Source: PNON01 sp964387025
GTDB taxonomy: Bacteria > Chloroflexota > Anaerolineae > Anaerolineales > Anaerolineaceae
DNA length: 64,000 nt
Reading direction: 5' to 3'
NCBI GenBank assembly: GCA_964387025.1
Contig: CAYLUZ010000004.1
Span: forward strand, 186,001-250,000
Numbering within the stretch: position 1 is the first letter of the stretch; every line of letters begins with the position of its first letter. Shown here one piece after another: positions 54,607-63,371 of the stretch. Position numbers and translations under genes: made by a program. The notes beneath the pieces are model-generated. The model worked only from the letters and a program-made list of their open reading frames with translations. It made no database searches and was not told where the DNA came from.

Positions 54607-55533
54607 ATGTCTGAAGTCATTGTTCATGTACCAGCGACAACTGCGAATCTTGGTCCGGGATTTGACTGCCTGGCTATGGCACTTGACTTGTGGAATGAGG
54701 TTTCATTTTCTGTTTCAGGTACAGGCATCCACATTGAGATCGAGGGTTTTGGTAAAGAAACTTTACCTGTTGATGGCAGCAACCTCATAGTGCAATCCGC
54801 CCAGCGTACTTTTCAATTGCTAGGCTGCGAACCTCCAACTGGACTATCCATATTGTGTGAGAACCAGATCCCGCTCGGGTCTGGAATGGGATCCAGTGCT
54901 GCTGCGGTTCTGGCAGGAGTGCTGGGAGCAAATGAACTATGTGGTGCACCGCTTTCTCAAGTAGATGTTCTAAACATGGCAGTGGAGATCGAAGGTCACC
55001 CGGACAACGCTGCAGCTGCGCTTTTTGGTGGATTGGTTATTGTCGGAAACAATGGTGAAAAGTTGGTCACCCGATCTGTGGGAATGCCCAGAGTCGGGGG
55101 CGAGATAATGCAGACTGCCGTGGTATTCCCGGATTTTAAATTATCGACGCACGATGCCCGCATGGCGTTGCCAACACAGGTCGCATTTACTGATGCTGTA
55201 TTTAATATGGGAATGAATGCACTCGTCGTGCAAGCATTAATCGAAGGAGACCTTGTTCTTCTAGGAGATGCAATGCAAGACAGACTGCATCAGCCTTACC
55301 GGTTGAAATTGATCCCGGGAGCAAGAGCGGCGATTCGGGCAGCCAGATTGAATGGAGCTGCAGCAGCAGCCCTTTCCGGGGCGGGACCTTCGGTAATCGC
55401 TTTTGGATTGGAAGATATGCAAGTAGTGGCTGATGCGATGGTTAAAGAATTTCGTAAGGCAGGGTTGGAATCCCAATCATTTTGCCTGCCTGTTTCAGAG
55501 GCAGGTGCCTGGGTGGAGCGGGTGGAGGAGTAA
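54607..55533 (+). CDS. thrB: Homoserine kinase
   Basis: 308 aa GHMP kinase. It phosphorylates homoserine for threonine synthase next door. Motif 1 PATTANLGPGFDCLAMALDL, motif 2 PLGSGMGSSAAAVLAG (ATP loop), motif 3 AALSGAGPSVIAFG. AAAGGA precedes the ATG. With thrC and the nearby T-box-controlled thrS it places threonine synthesis and charging in one neighbourhood. Confidence 0.96.
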   Translation: MSEVIVHVPATTANLGPGFDCLAMALDLWNEVSFSVSGTGIHIEIEGFGKETLPVDGSNLIVQSAQRTFQLLGCEPPTGLSILCENQIPLGSGMGSSAAAVLAGVLGANELCGAPLSQVDVLNMAVEIEGHPDNAAAALFGGLVIVGNNGEKLVTRSVGMPRVGGEIMQTAVVFPDFKLSTHDARMALPTQVAFTDAVFNMGMNALVVQALIEGDLVLLGDAMQDRLHQPYRLKLIPGARAAIRAARLNGAAAAALSGAGPSVIAFGLEDMQVVADAMVKEFRKAGLESQSFCLPVSEAGAWVERVEE

Positions 55534-55572
55534 TATCCTCATCTCAAGCAATTTATTACAATAATTGAAAAA

Positions 55573-55770
55573 ACATCCTCTCTTAAGAAGATGTCTTGTG
55601 GGTGGAATAGGGCTCGAACCTACGACCTTTTTATCCCTCGAAGAGGCACGATGTCAATAAATTAAATAAAAATATCCTCTCCAAAGAAGATGTCTTGTGG
55701 GCGAAATAGGATTCGAACCTTCGACCTTAGAATCCCTTGATGGGGCACGATGACAATCATTTAACTAAAA
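55573..55770. repeat. Two degenerate 99-bp tandem copies of the tRNA-Val 3' part plus terminator
   Basis: Units start at 55573 and 55672, and the genuine tRNA-Val terminator/3' end starts at 55771, an exact 99-bp period. Each copy holds a terminator-like hairpin (ACATCCTCT...AGATGT), the tRNA 3' acceptor and T arm (29 bases with one and four changes), a short unrelated insert, and a remnant of the anticodon region (CACGATGTCAA or CACGATGACAA). The 5' half of the tRNA is missing, so these cannot make functional tRNAs. They look like decayed tandem duplications or scars of integration events. Confidence 0.8.
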
Positions 55771-55795
55771 ACATCCTCTCTAAAGAAGATGTCTT
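55766..55795 (-). terminator. Terminator of tRNA-Val
   Basis: Minus-strand hairpin ACATCTTCT...AGAGGATGT with one mismatch, followed by TTTTT. The same hairpin recurs in both degenerate repeat units. Confidence 0.7.
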
Positions 55796-55796
55796 G

Positions 55797-55870
55797 TGGG
55801 CGGAATAGGGCTCGAACCTACGACCTCACGGATGTCAACCGTGTGCTCTAACCAACTGAGCTACCCGCCC
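55797..55870 (-). tRNA. tRNA-Val (anticodon GAC)
   Basis: The full cloverleaf on the minus strand has acceptor GGGCGGG with TCCGCCC, D arm GCTC/GAGC, anticodon arm CACGG-TTGACAT-CCGTG with anticodon GAC, T arm GTAGG-TTCGAGC-CCTAT and discriminator A. CCA is not encoded (ACA follows). Confidence 0.95.
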
Positions 55871-55991
55871 GAAGTGAGAGCATTATACTTAATCCTGGCT
55901 AAAATGACAATGGTAAACATAATTTTGTGACTTGCTTACTGTGAAAAGCTGATAAGTATTCATGGTGTGTATTTGTATTTACACCTTTTTG

Positions 55992-57119
55992 TTAGTCTAT
56001 CCTGGTATGACCAACGGGTAACAAACTGTCCTTATAGACAAATACTGAAGTAATTATCCACAGGAAATTATATTTTAATATTCGCATATTCCCGGTTTCT
56101 GCCCCGTAATTGATCAAGGCAATGATCAACCCGGATGTCAAACGGACTGACCCGAGTGGATCAAGGATGATGGAGGTAGGTAAAATCGGGTAAATAAGTG
56201 CGTAAAGGAAAAGGCCGAACAAGTGCATTGAAAATTCTCTTCTCCAAATTTTATAAGCAAAAAAGATAATACAGAGTAGGGAAGGTATTACTGTCAAAGG
56301 AACAACAACAACAGAAAGGAGGGGAAACAACTCCGGTTGATACAGAGCGGTTTTCCACCATCCAAAATAGGGAATCCATTCGAATCCGGTTGAATATGCT
56401 CCACCTGAGCCAATTCCCCAATTATTAAAAAAGATCCGCAGTAATACCAACCAGGCAATAAATGGTGCGACGACAGAAACTCCCCAAACAAATATTTTGT
56501 TCTCCCGTTTTATTAATTGAAACAGCCAAAATCCAAAAACCAGGGGAAGCACAATTTCCTTTGAAAGAATTGCCAGTGCAAATAGGACTCCACTTATTTT
56601 CTTTCGGTGATCGATCCACGCAAGTAATCCAGCCTGGTAAAAAAAGAAAGCAAGCGGTTCGGTTAAATCCAATCGGAGTGACATGAGTGAGCCAATGAAT
56701 AACCCATAAGGTAAAGCATACCAACGGGATAAACCTTGATTCGTTAATGTTTTTTCCAACATGAAAGTCGTGCCAACCAGGGCTAAATAATTAATAATAA
56801 TTAATACCCATGGAAGCAACCGATCGTTTCCCAGCGAAAGTACATATCCAAGAGCAGGGTAAATGATCCGTCGATATCTGTATCCAGGAATATCCATTGC
56901 ACTCCAGGCATGGAGTGGGTCTTTGGCGATGAAAAAATAAAACTGTCCATCATAACCGATCGTATTACCCGGCACGGAAGAGTCATACAGGCTGCCTGCC
57001 TGCACGAAAACCATTGGATCATTTTCATTGATGGAAAGTGTAAATGCTATATATACACCAGTGATTAATGCGATCACCATCCATGCATACAACCCACTAC
57101 GCCAGATCTTATTTATCAC
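55992..57119 (-). CDS. Polytopic membrane protein, GT-C-like glycopolymer-formation family
   Basis: 375 aa with about ten hydrophobic helices. The loop after helix 1 contains YDGQFYFFIAKDP and PGYRYRRIIYPALGYVLSLG, a signature I associate with a family of cell-surface glycopolymer formation proteins related to GT-C glycosyltransferases. The acidic residue in that first loop would be the expected catalytic position. No lipid-carrier or sugar nucleotide genes are adjacent. Substrate unknown; transferase activity is an inference. Confidence 0.65.
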   Translation of the reverse strand: MINKIWRSGLYAWMVIALITGVYIAFTLSINENDPMVFVQAGSLYDSSVPGNTIGYDGQFYFFIAKDPLHAWSAMDIPGYRYRRIIYPALGYVLSLGNDRLLPWVLIIINYLALVGTTFMLEKTLTNQGLSRWYALPYGLFIGSLMSLRLDLTEPLAFFFYQAGLLAWIDHRKKISGVLFALAILSKEIVLPLVFGFWLFQLIKRENKIFVWGVSVVAPFIAWLVLLRIFFNNWGIGSGGAYSTGFEWIPYFGWWKTALYQPELFPLLSVVVVPLTVIPSLLCIIFFAYKIWRREFSMHLFGLFLYALIYPILPTSIILDPLGSVRLTSGLIIALINYGAETGNMRILKYNFLWIITSVFVYKDSLLPVGHTRID

Positions 57120-57326
57120 TAGGAAATCCTTCGCAATGATTTTTTTACAGATACAACAAGATTATTTCACCACAACCAATTTATCCCAATATCATTTTAC
57201 ACGAGGCAATCGAAATTCATAACGTAATTATTAGATTATCGTTCTAATCTAAGTTTATCGTGACTTCATGCAGTGAAAGCATGTAGGATAGGGTATAATT
57301 TCATGGGAGTAAAAGCGAAAAGGACT

Positions 57327-58241
57327 ATGCCGACTCGCAAACGGAAACCCGTCGATGATCTATCAATACCTGAATTGCGCCATCTCCTTTTGGAGAAAGA
57401 GCACAATGTCCACGATCAGCGACTTGCACATTACCAAAAGACCGGGAGAGTTGTTCAAGTAACCCGGGATTCGGGTATCGAAACAGAAAAAGAGTTATCG
57501 ATACCTGATATTGATCCATTATTGGATGTCCCTGCAAAGCCATTCAAAAGGCGGGGACAGACACGGTGGGTTGATAGTCTCCTTTTCCTGGTGGAAGCAG
57601 CCGCGGTAATCGGATTGATATTTGTCCTGTTCAATGGCTTTTCTGTCCTTCGGAATTTGAATCGGGAGGTCATTGCAGCGCTGGAACAGCCCACAATCGC
57701 ACCAACACCTTTGATCGTAGCTGTTGTACTACCTGGAGGGCATACTCCGCCCAATAGCGCGGAAGGTGCGCAACCGAATAGTGCAGAAATTCCTGAGCAT
57801 CTTTTACCAATCGTTCAAAGCCTGGCAAACATCCCTATTCCAACAGCCAGTCCTGAACAAGCGATTCGCATCCAGATACCAGCCATAAAGGTGGATGCAC
57901 CCGTCGTTCAAGGAGATGGTTGGGATCAACTCCGTAAAGGTGTAGGACAAAATGTTGGCAGTTCAAATCCGGGAAAAACGGGAAATGTCGTACTATCAGC
58001 GCATAACGATGTATTCGGAGAGATATTCAAAGACCTGGATAAATTGCAAAACGGTGATCAGATCATCCTGTTTACGGTAACACGGCAATATACATATATT
58101 GTTCAAAAAACATTGATTGTTGAACCTACACAGGTGGAGGTTATGCAAGAAACAGCAGATCCAACGGTCACATTGATTTCCTGTTACCCGTATTTGGTGG
58201 ATAAACAAAGAATTGTAATTCAGGCAACTTTACAAAAATAA
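57327..58241 (+). CDS. Class D/E-type sortase
   Basis: 304 aa. Basic cytoplasmic N-terminus, one transmembrane helix (about 85-108), a linker, then the sortase beta barrel: RIQIPAIKVDAPVVQG, catalytic H226 in LSAHNDVFG, C286 in TLISCYPY and R295 in KQRIVI. Sortases attach proteins carrying a C-terminal sorting motif to a surface polymer. The frame is open from 57273, but a TATAAT at 57294-57299 puts the transcript start after that, and AAAAGGA points to ATG 57327. No substrate with a clear LPxTG-like tail is visible in the window. A 68-aa membrane protein follows after 10 nt. Confidence 0.88.
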   Translation: MPTRKRKPVDDLSIPELRHLLLEKEHNVHDQRLAHYQKTGRVVQVTRDSGIETEKELSIPDIDPLLDVPAKPFKRRGQTRWVDSLLFLVEAAAVIGLIFVLFNGFSVLRNLNREVIAALEQPTIAPTPLIVAVVLPGGHTPPNSAEGAQPNSAEIPEHLLPIVQSLANIPIPTASPEQAIRIQIPAIKVDAPVVQGDGWDQLRKGVGQNVGSSNPGKTGNVVLSAHNDVFGEIFKDLDKLQNGDQIILFTVTRQYTYIVQKTLIVEPTQVEVMQETADPTVTLISCYPYLVDKQRIVIQATLQK

Positions 58242-58251
58242 GGAGTAATAC

Positions 58252-58458
58252 ATGAGCAACAAAACTAAAAGAAGAGTAAGTGGTATCACTTCAACAACAA
58301 CTGAAAGCCAGGTAAATGCGACACTGTCGAGAAGATTCAGCACCAGTACAGAATTCAATCCAGATTACACTCAGATAAAGATAGGATTGAAACGGATAGG
58401 TGTTCTGGCGGCCAGTTTTATTACTATTCTGGTGGTTTTATCTTTCTTCCTTAAATAA
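58252..58458 (+). CDS. Small membrane protein downstream of sortase
   Basis: 68 aa. Basic, Ser/Thr-rich N-terminus and one C-terminal transmembrane helix (VLAASFITILVVLSFFL). AAGGAG precedes the ATG at good spacing, and it lies 10 nt behind the sortase gene, so it is probably real and co-expressed. No known family recognised. It may be a tail-anchored partner of the sortase. Confidence 0.65.
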   Translation: MSNKTKRRVSGITSTTTESQVNATLSRRFSTSTEFNPDYTQIKIGLKRIGVLAASFITILVVLSFFLK

Positions 58459-58536
58459 CAAATCAGGTCATTTCTTCCGATCTAGTTCGGAGGTTGATTC
58501 GTTTCATATCCAAATCAAATTAAAAAGGAGATTGGC

Positions 58537-59607
58537 ATGTCACGAATGTTTGTTCCAGGGCCGGTAGATGTAGCAGATGAAGTTTTGGCTGCACAGACTA
58601 AACCGATGATCCCTCACCGTAGTAAAGATTTTGAAGCTATTTTCCGAAGATGTGATGAGAAACTGCGTCAGGTTTTCTTTACTGAACGTCCGGTTTATAT
58701 ATCCACCTCATCAGGATCCGGATTGCAGGAAGCCGGGATACGGAATTTCGCAAACGAAACGGTTCTATCCTGTGTAAATGGAGCATTTGCGAAGCGCTGG
58801 TATGATGTGGCGATAGCAAATAATAAGCAGGCTGATAAACTGGAAGTTGCCTGGGGCGAGGTGATCAAACCTGACCAACTGGCAGAAGCACTAAAACAAA
58901 AACATTATGAAGTGGTAACAATTGTCCATAATGAGACATCCACTGGTGCAGAAAATCCCGTCAAAGAGCTGGCAAAAGTCGTTCACGATACTAGCCCTGA
59001 TACATTGATATTGGTTGACGCTGTATCTTCACTTGGTGGGACCAAGATCGAATGTGATGAGTGGGGGTTGGACTTCCTTTTGACTTCTTCACAGAAATGC
59101 TTTGCACTGCCTCCTGGTATTGCTTTTGGTGCAGCTTCTGAAAGGGCAATGAAGAAAGCAGAATCAGTAAAATTCCGGGGCTGGTATTTTGATCTGCTGT
59201 TACTGGAAAAGCATCGCCAAAAAGATTCCACTCCCATGACTCCAGCAATGTCCCTGATCTGGGCTTTAGATGTTCAACTGGATAGAATGCTGGCTGAAGG
59301 GTTGGAAAACCGCTTCAAGAGACACGCTGCGATGGCAAAACGAACCCAGGATTGGGCAGCAACCAAGGGTATGCTCCCATTGGCACCCGAAGGATATCGG
59401 TCCAAAACTGTTTCCACCATCAATAATACCCGGAATATGGATATTGCAGCACTAAATGAATTCCTTAAACCGAAGGGGTTAAGAATTGCCAACGGTTATG
59501 GCGATCTTAAGGGCAAGACCTATCGCATTGCCCATATGGGCGAGATCAACATGATTGATGTTGACAAGCTTTTAGCTGCTATGGATGAATTCTTAAATCA
59601 GATGTAA
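58537..59607 (+). CDS. Class V aminotransferase (serine/alanine-glyoxylate type)
   Basis: 356 aa PLP enzyme. Substrate entry block MFVPGPVDVADEVL and IPHRSKDFEAIF, phosphate-binding SGSGLQEAGI, HNETSTGAENPV, DAVSSLGG with the PLP-ring Asp, and the Schiff-base lysine K187 in TSSQKCFALPPG. Closest by pattern to the serine-glyoxylate/alanine-glyoxylate group, which may also include phosphoserine-like activity. AAGGAG precedes the ATG. Followed by a terminator; single gene. Confidence 0.9.
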   Translation: MSRMFVPGPVDVADEVLAAQTKPMIPHRSKDFEAIFRRCDEKLRQVFFTERPVYISTSSGSGLQEAGIRNFANETVLSCVNGAFAKRWYDVAIANNKQADKLEVAWGEVIKPDQLAEALKQKHYEVVTIVHNETSTGAENPVKELAKVVHDTSPDTLILVDAVSSLGGTKIECDEWGLDFLLTSSQKCFALPPGIAFGAASERAMKKAESVKFRGWYFDLLLLEKHRQKDSTPMTPAMSLIWALDVQLDRMLAEGLENRFKRHAAMAKRTQDWAATKGMLPLAPEGYRSKTVSTINNTRNMDIAALNEFLKPKGLRIANGYGDLKGKTYRIAHMGEINMIDVDKLLAAMDEFLNQM

Positions 59608-59630
59608 TTTGAAACGCATACTGTTGATGT

Positions 59631-59670
59631 ACGCAGAAGACAGAAATGCCTTCTGCGTTTTTATTTTTTT
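59631..59670 (+). terminator. Terminator after the aminotransferase
   Basis: Stem ACGCAGAAG/CTTCTGCGT (59631-59639, 59650-59658), 10-nt loop, then a T-rich tail. Confidence 0.9.
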
Positions 59671-59761
59671 ACTATATGAGTAATTAACCAACGGGGGTAG
59701 CGCCATCAGGAAGACACGCTTATAATCCTCCTTGGAAAAAATCAGACCACAGGAATTATAA

Positions 59762-61024
59762 ATGTCGGAAAATATCGCTATCAAAAAACCTGCATTGTTA
59801 ACACCTTTATTGCTTCTTTTTATGTTGGCAATGGTCCTCGCGAACCTGGGTGGCAATATGTACGGTCCCCTGGAAGCCCTGTATTTAAAAGACCTGGGAG
59901 CCAGTATTGGCCAAATAGGCATTTTCTACACTTTATCGCAAATTATCCCCCTTTTACTCCAAATTCTGGGTGGGTGGGTTTCCGATTCTCTCGGGCGCTT
60001 AAAGGCAATAGCTATTGGAAGTGTGGTCGGGGTTTTTGTTTATATTCCACTCATATTGGCATCACGTTGGGAGTGGATCCTGGCTGCTTCCGCTTTAGGT
60101 GCGGTCACACGTTCCCTGATTGGCCCAAGCTTTGATGCGTTTATTGCCGATCACTCGGATCCTGAGAATCGCGCCCGTTTGTTTGGTGTAACCCAAACAT
60201 TATTTGGCGTTGTCTCAGTTGTGGGACCAGTCCTCGGTGGGTATTTAGTGGAATCTATGAAATTTAAAGGCATGTTAATGGTAGCTGCTGTATTATACGT
60301 GCTGGCTACTATTCTTCGAGTTGGTATGGCCCGGGAAGCCGGTAAAGCACGGGAAGCTAATCCTACACCATTAACCCTTAGCAGCCTAAAAACCAATCTG
60401 GGATTAATGATGGGATTGATCCTGGCAGGTGGTCTTTTTACCTGGATCATGGTCACCGATGGTGTGCGTGATATTTTCTTTAATATGTCATTCACTTTTA
60501 TGTCAGTGTATATGCAGGACATAGCCAAATTAACCATCAGCCAGATCGGGATAATGAATAGTGTTTTTGGGATCGCCATGATGGTGGTTATGATTCCAGC
60601 AGGTTGGCTGGCTGACAAAGTTGGAGAGCGGGTGAATATTGCAGTGTCATTCCTTTTATTAGCGATTGCAATTGGCTTAATGGCTGTTATTCCGCCTGTC
60701 AGCCCTGCCTGGTTATATGGTTTGGGATGGGTGATTGCCGGGATTGGGGTCGGACTGGCGACTCCTGCATATCAATCGCTGATCAGTAAAGCAGTTCCCC
60801 AACGGTTAAGGGGAGTAGCATTTGGTCTATTCAGCACCAGCCTGGGATTAGTATCTCTTCCAGCTCCTGTGATTGGTGGATATCTTTGGGAACATGTCAG
60901 TCCTCAGTTTCCATTTATGGTCACAGCTGTTGTGTCATTATTATCCATCATTCCGGTTTGGTTCAAATTTAAGGTCAGCGGGGATGTAAATTCAGAAAAT
61001 CCGGGAACGAATTCTTCGGAGTAA
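59762..61024 (+). CDS. MFS transporter
   Basis: 420 aa, about 12 helices. GGWVSDSLGRLKAI in the helix 2-3 loop and AGWLADKVGERVNI in the repeat of it in the second half are classic MFS motifs. N-terminal LANLGGNMYGPLEALYLKDLGAS resembles drug/sugar exporters of the MFS_1 group. Substrate unknown. AGGA lies seven bases before the ATG. The RlmD-like gene starts 9 nt downstream, so they form an operon. Confidence 0.88.
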   Translation: MSENIAIKKPALLTPLLLLFMLAMVLANLGGNMYGPLEALYLKDLGASIGQIGIFYTLSQIIPLLLQILGGWVSDSLGRLKAIAIGSVVGVFVYIPLILASRWEWILAASALGAVTRSLIGPSFDAFIADHSDPENRARLFGVTQTLFGVVSVVGPVLGGYLVESMKFKGMLMVAAVLYVLATILRVGMAREAGKAREANPTPLTLSSLKTNLGLMMGLILAGGLFTWIMVTDGVRDIFFNMSFTFMSVYMQDIAKLTISQIGIMNSVFGIAMMVVMIPAGWLADKVGERVNIAVSFLLLAIAIGLMAVIPPVSPAWLYGLGWVIAGIGVGLATPAYQSLISKAVPQRLRGVAFGLFSTSLGLVSLPAPVIGGYLWEHVSPQFPFMVTAVVSLLSIIPVWFKFKVSGDVNSENPGTNSSE

Positions 61025-61033
61025 AGGAAAACT

Positions 61034-62269
61034 ATGGATCAAGTCACAATTGATCTATTAATTACGGACATTGTAAATGGTGGCGACGGCATAGGTCGGC
61101 TTCCAGATGGCCGGGCTGCCTTTGTCCCGTTTACAATTCCTGGAGAGACAGTACGAGCTACAGTGGTTGAGGAAAAAAAGGGGTATGTAAGAAGTGAGCT
61201 AAAAGAGGTAATCAATCCTGCCAGTAACCGAATTCAGCCACGCTGCAAGCATTTTAGTGCCTGTGGAGGGTGTCATTTTCAGCATTTGGGATACAAGGAT
61301 CAACTAAGCATAAAAACGAAGATTATTGAGGATGTTCTTCTCAGGGTTGGAGGATTATCCGGAGTAAACATACAACCCATTGTTCCCAGTCCCGGGGAAT
61401 GGGATTATAGGAATAACGTTCAGTATCACCTTCACACAAGCGGGAAGTTAGGGTATCAGCGGCACTTATCCAATGAAGTTATCCCGATCAACGAATGTTT
61501 CCTCCCTTCGCAAATCCTTGGGGAGTTACGAACACAGATAGACCTGGATTTTCAAACAGGCATAAAACGAGTATCCTTCAGGGAAGGAATCGACGAAGAA
61601 GTATTAATTCTCCTTGAAGGGGAGAATTCTGATCTTCCCGAGATGGAAATCAACTTACCCGCATCGGTCGTTCACATAAATGATACCGGAAAAATTGTCC
61701 TCGCCGGGAGCGATTTCTTGATAATGCATGTTAAAGATAAACATTTCAAAGTCTCAGCAGAATCGTTTTTTCAAGTCAACATTCCAATGGCAGAAAAAAT
61801 GGTTGATCACGTTATCTCTTTATTGCCAAAAGAGAAGCTTAATTGCCTGGTTGATTTGTATTGTGGCGTTGGTTTATTTAGTGCATTTATTGCTGAGAAA
61901 TCAAATATGCTGATAGGAATCGAATTTAGCCATTCTGCATGTATGGATTATGCAGAGAACCTGGATGACTTTGATCACATTGAATTGTACGAAGGTTCAG
62001 CAGATGTAATCCTACCGAGGTTGGAAATTTCTCCGGAAGTCGTGATCGTCGATCCACCCCGAGCAGGAATTGGACGTAGCACCATTGATGCTCTCATAAA
62101 ACTTAAACCCAATAGAATTATCTATGTTTCCTGTGACCCGGCAACATTGGCAAGGGATGCTTCACGATTGGTGAAGAGCGGTTATCGTTTTATCCAACTG
62201 ACTCCATTTGATTTGTTTCCACAAACTTTTCATATTGAAACTATCGGTGTATTTGATCTCCAAAACTAA
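61034..62269 (+). CDS. 23S rRNA (uracil-C5)-methyltransferase, RlmD/RumA family
   Basis: 411 aa. An N-terminal TRAM RNA-binding domain is followed by iron-sulfur cysteines in RCKHFSACGGC (plus a fourth in INECFLP). The methyltransferase core has DLYCGVGLFSAFIAE (AdoMet) and IVDPPRAGIGR. C367 in VSCDPATLARD is the catalytic nucleophile that attacks uracil C6. This is the 4Fe-4S type as in E. coli RlmD; which uridine is modified (or tRNA U54) cannot be told. Directly follows the MFS gene. Confidence 0.92.
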   Translation: MDQVTIDLLITDIVNGGDGIGRLPDGRAAFVPFTIPGETVRATVVEEKKGYVRSELKEVINPASNRIQPRCKHFSACGGCHFQHLGYKDQLSIKTKIIEDVLLRVGGLSGVNIQPIVPSPGEWDYRNNVQYHLHTSGKLGYQRHLSNEVIPINECFLPSQILGELRTQIDLDFQTGIKRVSFREGIDEEVLILLEGENSDLPEMEINLPASVVHINDTGKIVLAGSDFLIMHVKDKHFKVSAESFFQVNIPMAEKMVDHVISLLPKEKLNCLVDLYCGVGLFSAFIAEKSNMLIGIEFSHSACMDYAENLDDFDHIELYEGSADVILPRLEISPEVVIVDPPRAGIGRSTIDALIKLKPNRIIYVSCDPATLARDASRLVKSGYRFIQLTPFDLFPQTFHIETIGVFDLQN

Positions 62270-62360
62270 TTAAATTCTATCAATCCCTATCCCTTCTGGT
62301 CTGATTGTTGCATCGAAGATTATATTCGATAACGGTCCAATTTTGGATTCAGGAGGTAGA

Positions 62361-63296
62361 ATGAAATCTAATCGTAAGATTTTACTATTGATAATCCTTG
62401 GATTATTGGGGATTACGGTCGCCTGTAATTTACCTGCTTTTGCAACGCAAGAACCATTTGTTTTTCCGACGCCGGATATGACCATGACAGCATTATTTGC
62501 GCCGACTTTGGTTCCACCTACCAATACAGCAGTACCTGCTACAGCAACACCAAATCCAACAGAGACTCCTCTGCCGACAGCTACTAATCCTCCACCCACA
62601 GCAACCTCTACTAATACTGCAATACCTCCAACCGCAATTCCACCTTCTCACCGGACCAGTCCACGCATAGAAGCTCAATATGTGAAACATCCACCTGCCT
62701 TGGATGGCGGTTGGGGAGATTGGATCGCCACCGAATACTCTGCAAATTACGTTGTTTGGGGGGATGAAAACTGGAAAAACTCTGACGATCTTTCTTCATC
62801 CATTATGGTCGAATGGGATGAAGATTACCTGTATGTTGCCTGGAAAGTTTTTGATGATAAATATATACAAATCTCGACCGGAGATGAGATCTACTTGGGG
62901 GATAGCGTGGAAGTCTTGCTTGATACATTTGTTCAGGCAGATTACTGGTACCAATACATCGATTGGGACGACTTCCAAATCGGAGTCTCACCGGGAAAAA
63001 CCACCTTAGGAAATAAAACTCAGGCTTATATCTGGTATCCTTCAAACAAAATTGGTTCAACGACCAAAGTAATTATTGGAACCAAAGCCATCGGAGATGG
63101 ATACCGGGTAACCATCGGGATTCCCTGGAAAACACTTGGTGTAACTCCTTATGTTGGTGCTCATTATGGATTTGCTGCTTCGGTCTCAGATGATGATTCC
63201 AAGCACGGAGGAGAACAACAGTCTATGGTATCCAGTTCTCCTTATAGAATACTAACCGATCCGACAACTTGGGGTGACCTGGTTCTTGTAAAGTAA
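62361..63296 (+). CDS. Secreted lipoprotein with CBM9-like sugar-binding domain
   Basis: 311 aa. Signal peptide with lipobox ITVAC followed by NLPAF. A Thr/Pro linker spans about 50-95. The C-terminal domain (about 110-311) looks like a CBM9-type carbohydrate-binding module: PPALDGGWGDW, VEWDEDYLYVAWKVFDDK, GDSVEVLLDTF and GYRVTIGIPWKTLG. It probably binds polysaccharide at the cell surface. AGGAGG precedes ATG 62361 (a TTG at 62343 is rejected). No glycoside hydrolase next to it. Confidence 0.82.
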   Translation: MKSNRKILLLIILGLLGITVACNLPAFATQEPFVFPTPDMTMTALFAPTLVPPTNTAVPATATPNPTETPLPTATNPPPTATSTNTAIPPTAIPPSHRTSPRIEAQYVKHPPALDGGWGDWIATEYSANYVVWGDENWKNSDDLSSSIMVEWDEDYLYVAWKVFDDKYIQISTGDEIYLGDSVEVLLDTFVQADYWYQYIDWDDFQIGVSPGKTTLGNKTQAYIWYPSNKIGSTTKVIIGTKAIGDGYRVTIGIPWKTLGVTPYVGAHYGFAASVSDDDSKHGGEQQSMVSSSPYRILTDPTTWGDLVLVK

Positions 63297-63317
63297 TATT
63301 TATCCATAATAAAATAG

Positions 63318-63360
63318 AAAAATCCTGGCTTATCCGAATTAAGCCAGGATTTATTTATAT
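63318..63360. terminator. Bidirectional terminator
   Basis: 13-bp stem AAATCCTGGCTTA/TAAGCCAGGATTT (63320-63332, 63340-63352) with a 7-nt loop, between convergent genes. Confidence 0.9.
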
Positions 63361-63371
63361 TCGTGCTGTTA

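Noticed and set aside
55573..55770. The 99-bp tandem units as a CRISPR array
   Set aside because: Units are tRNA-derived, diverged, only three in number, and lack unique spacers or cas genes.
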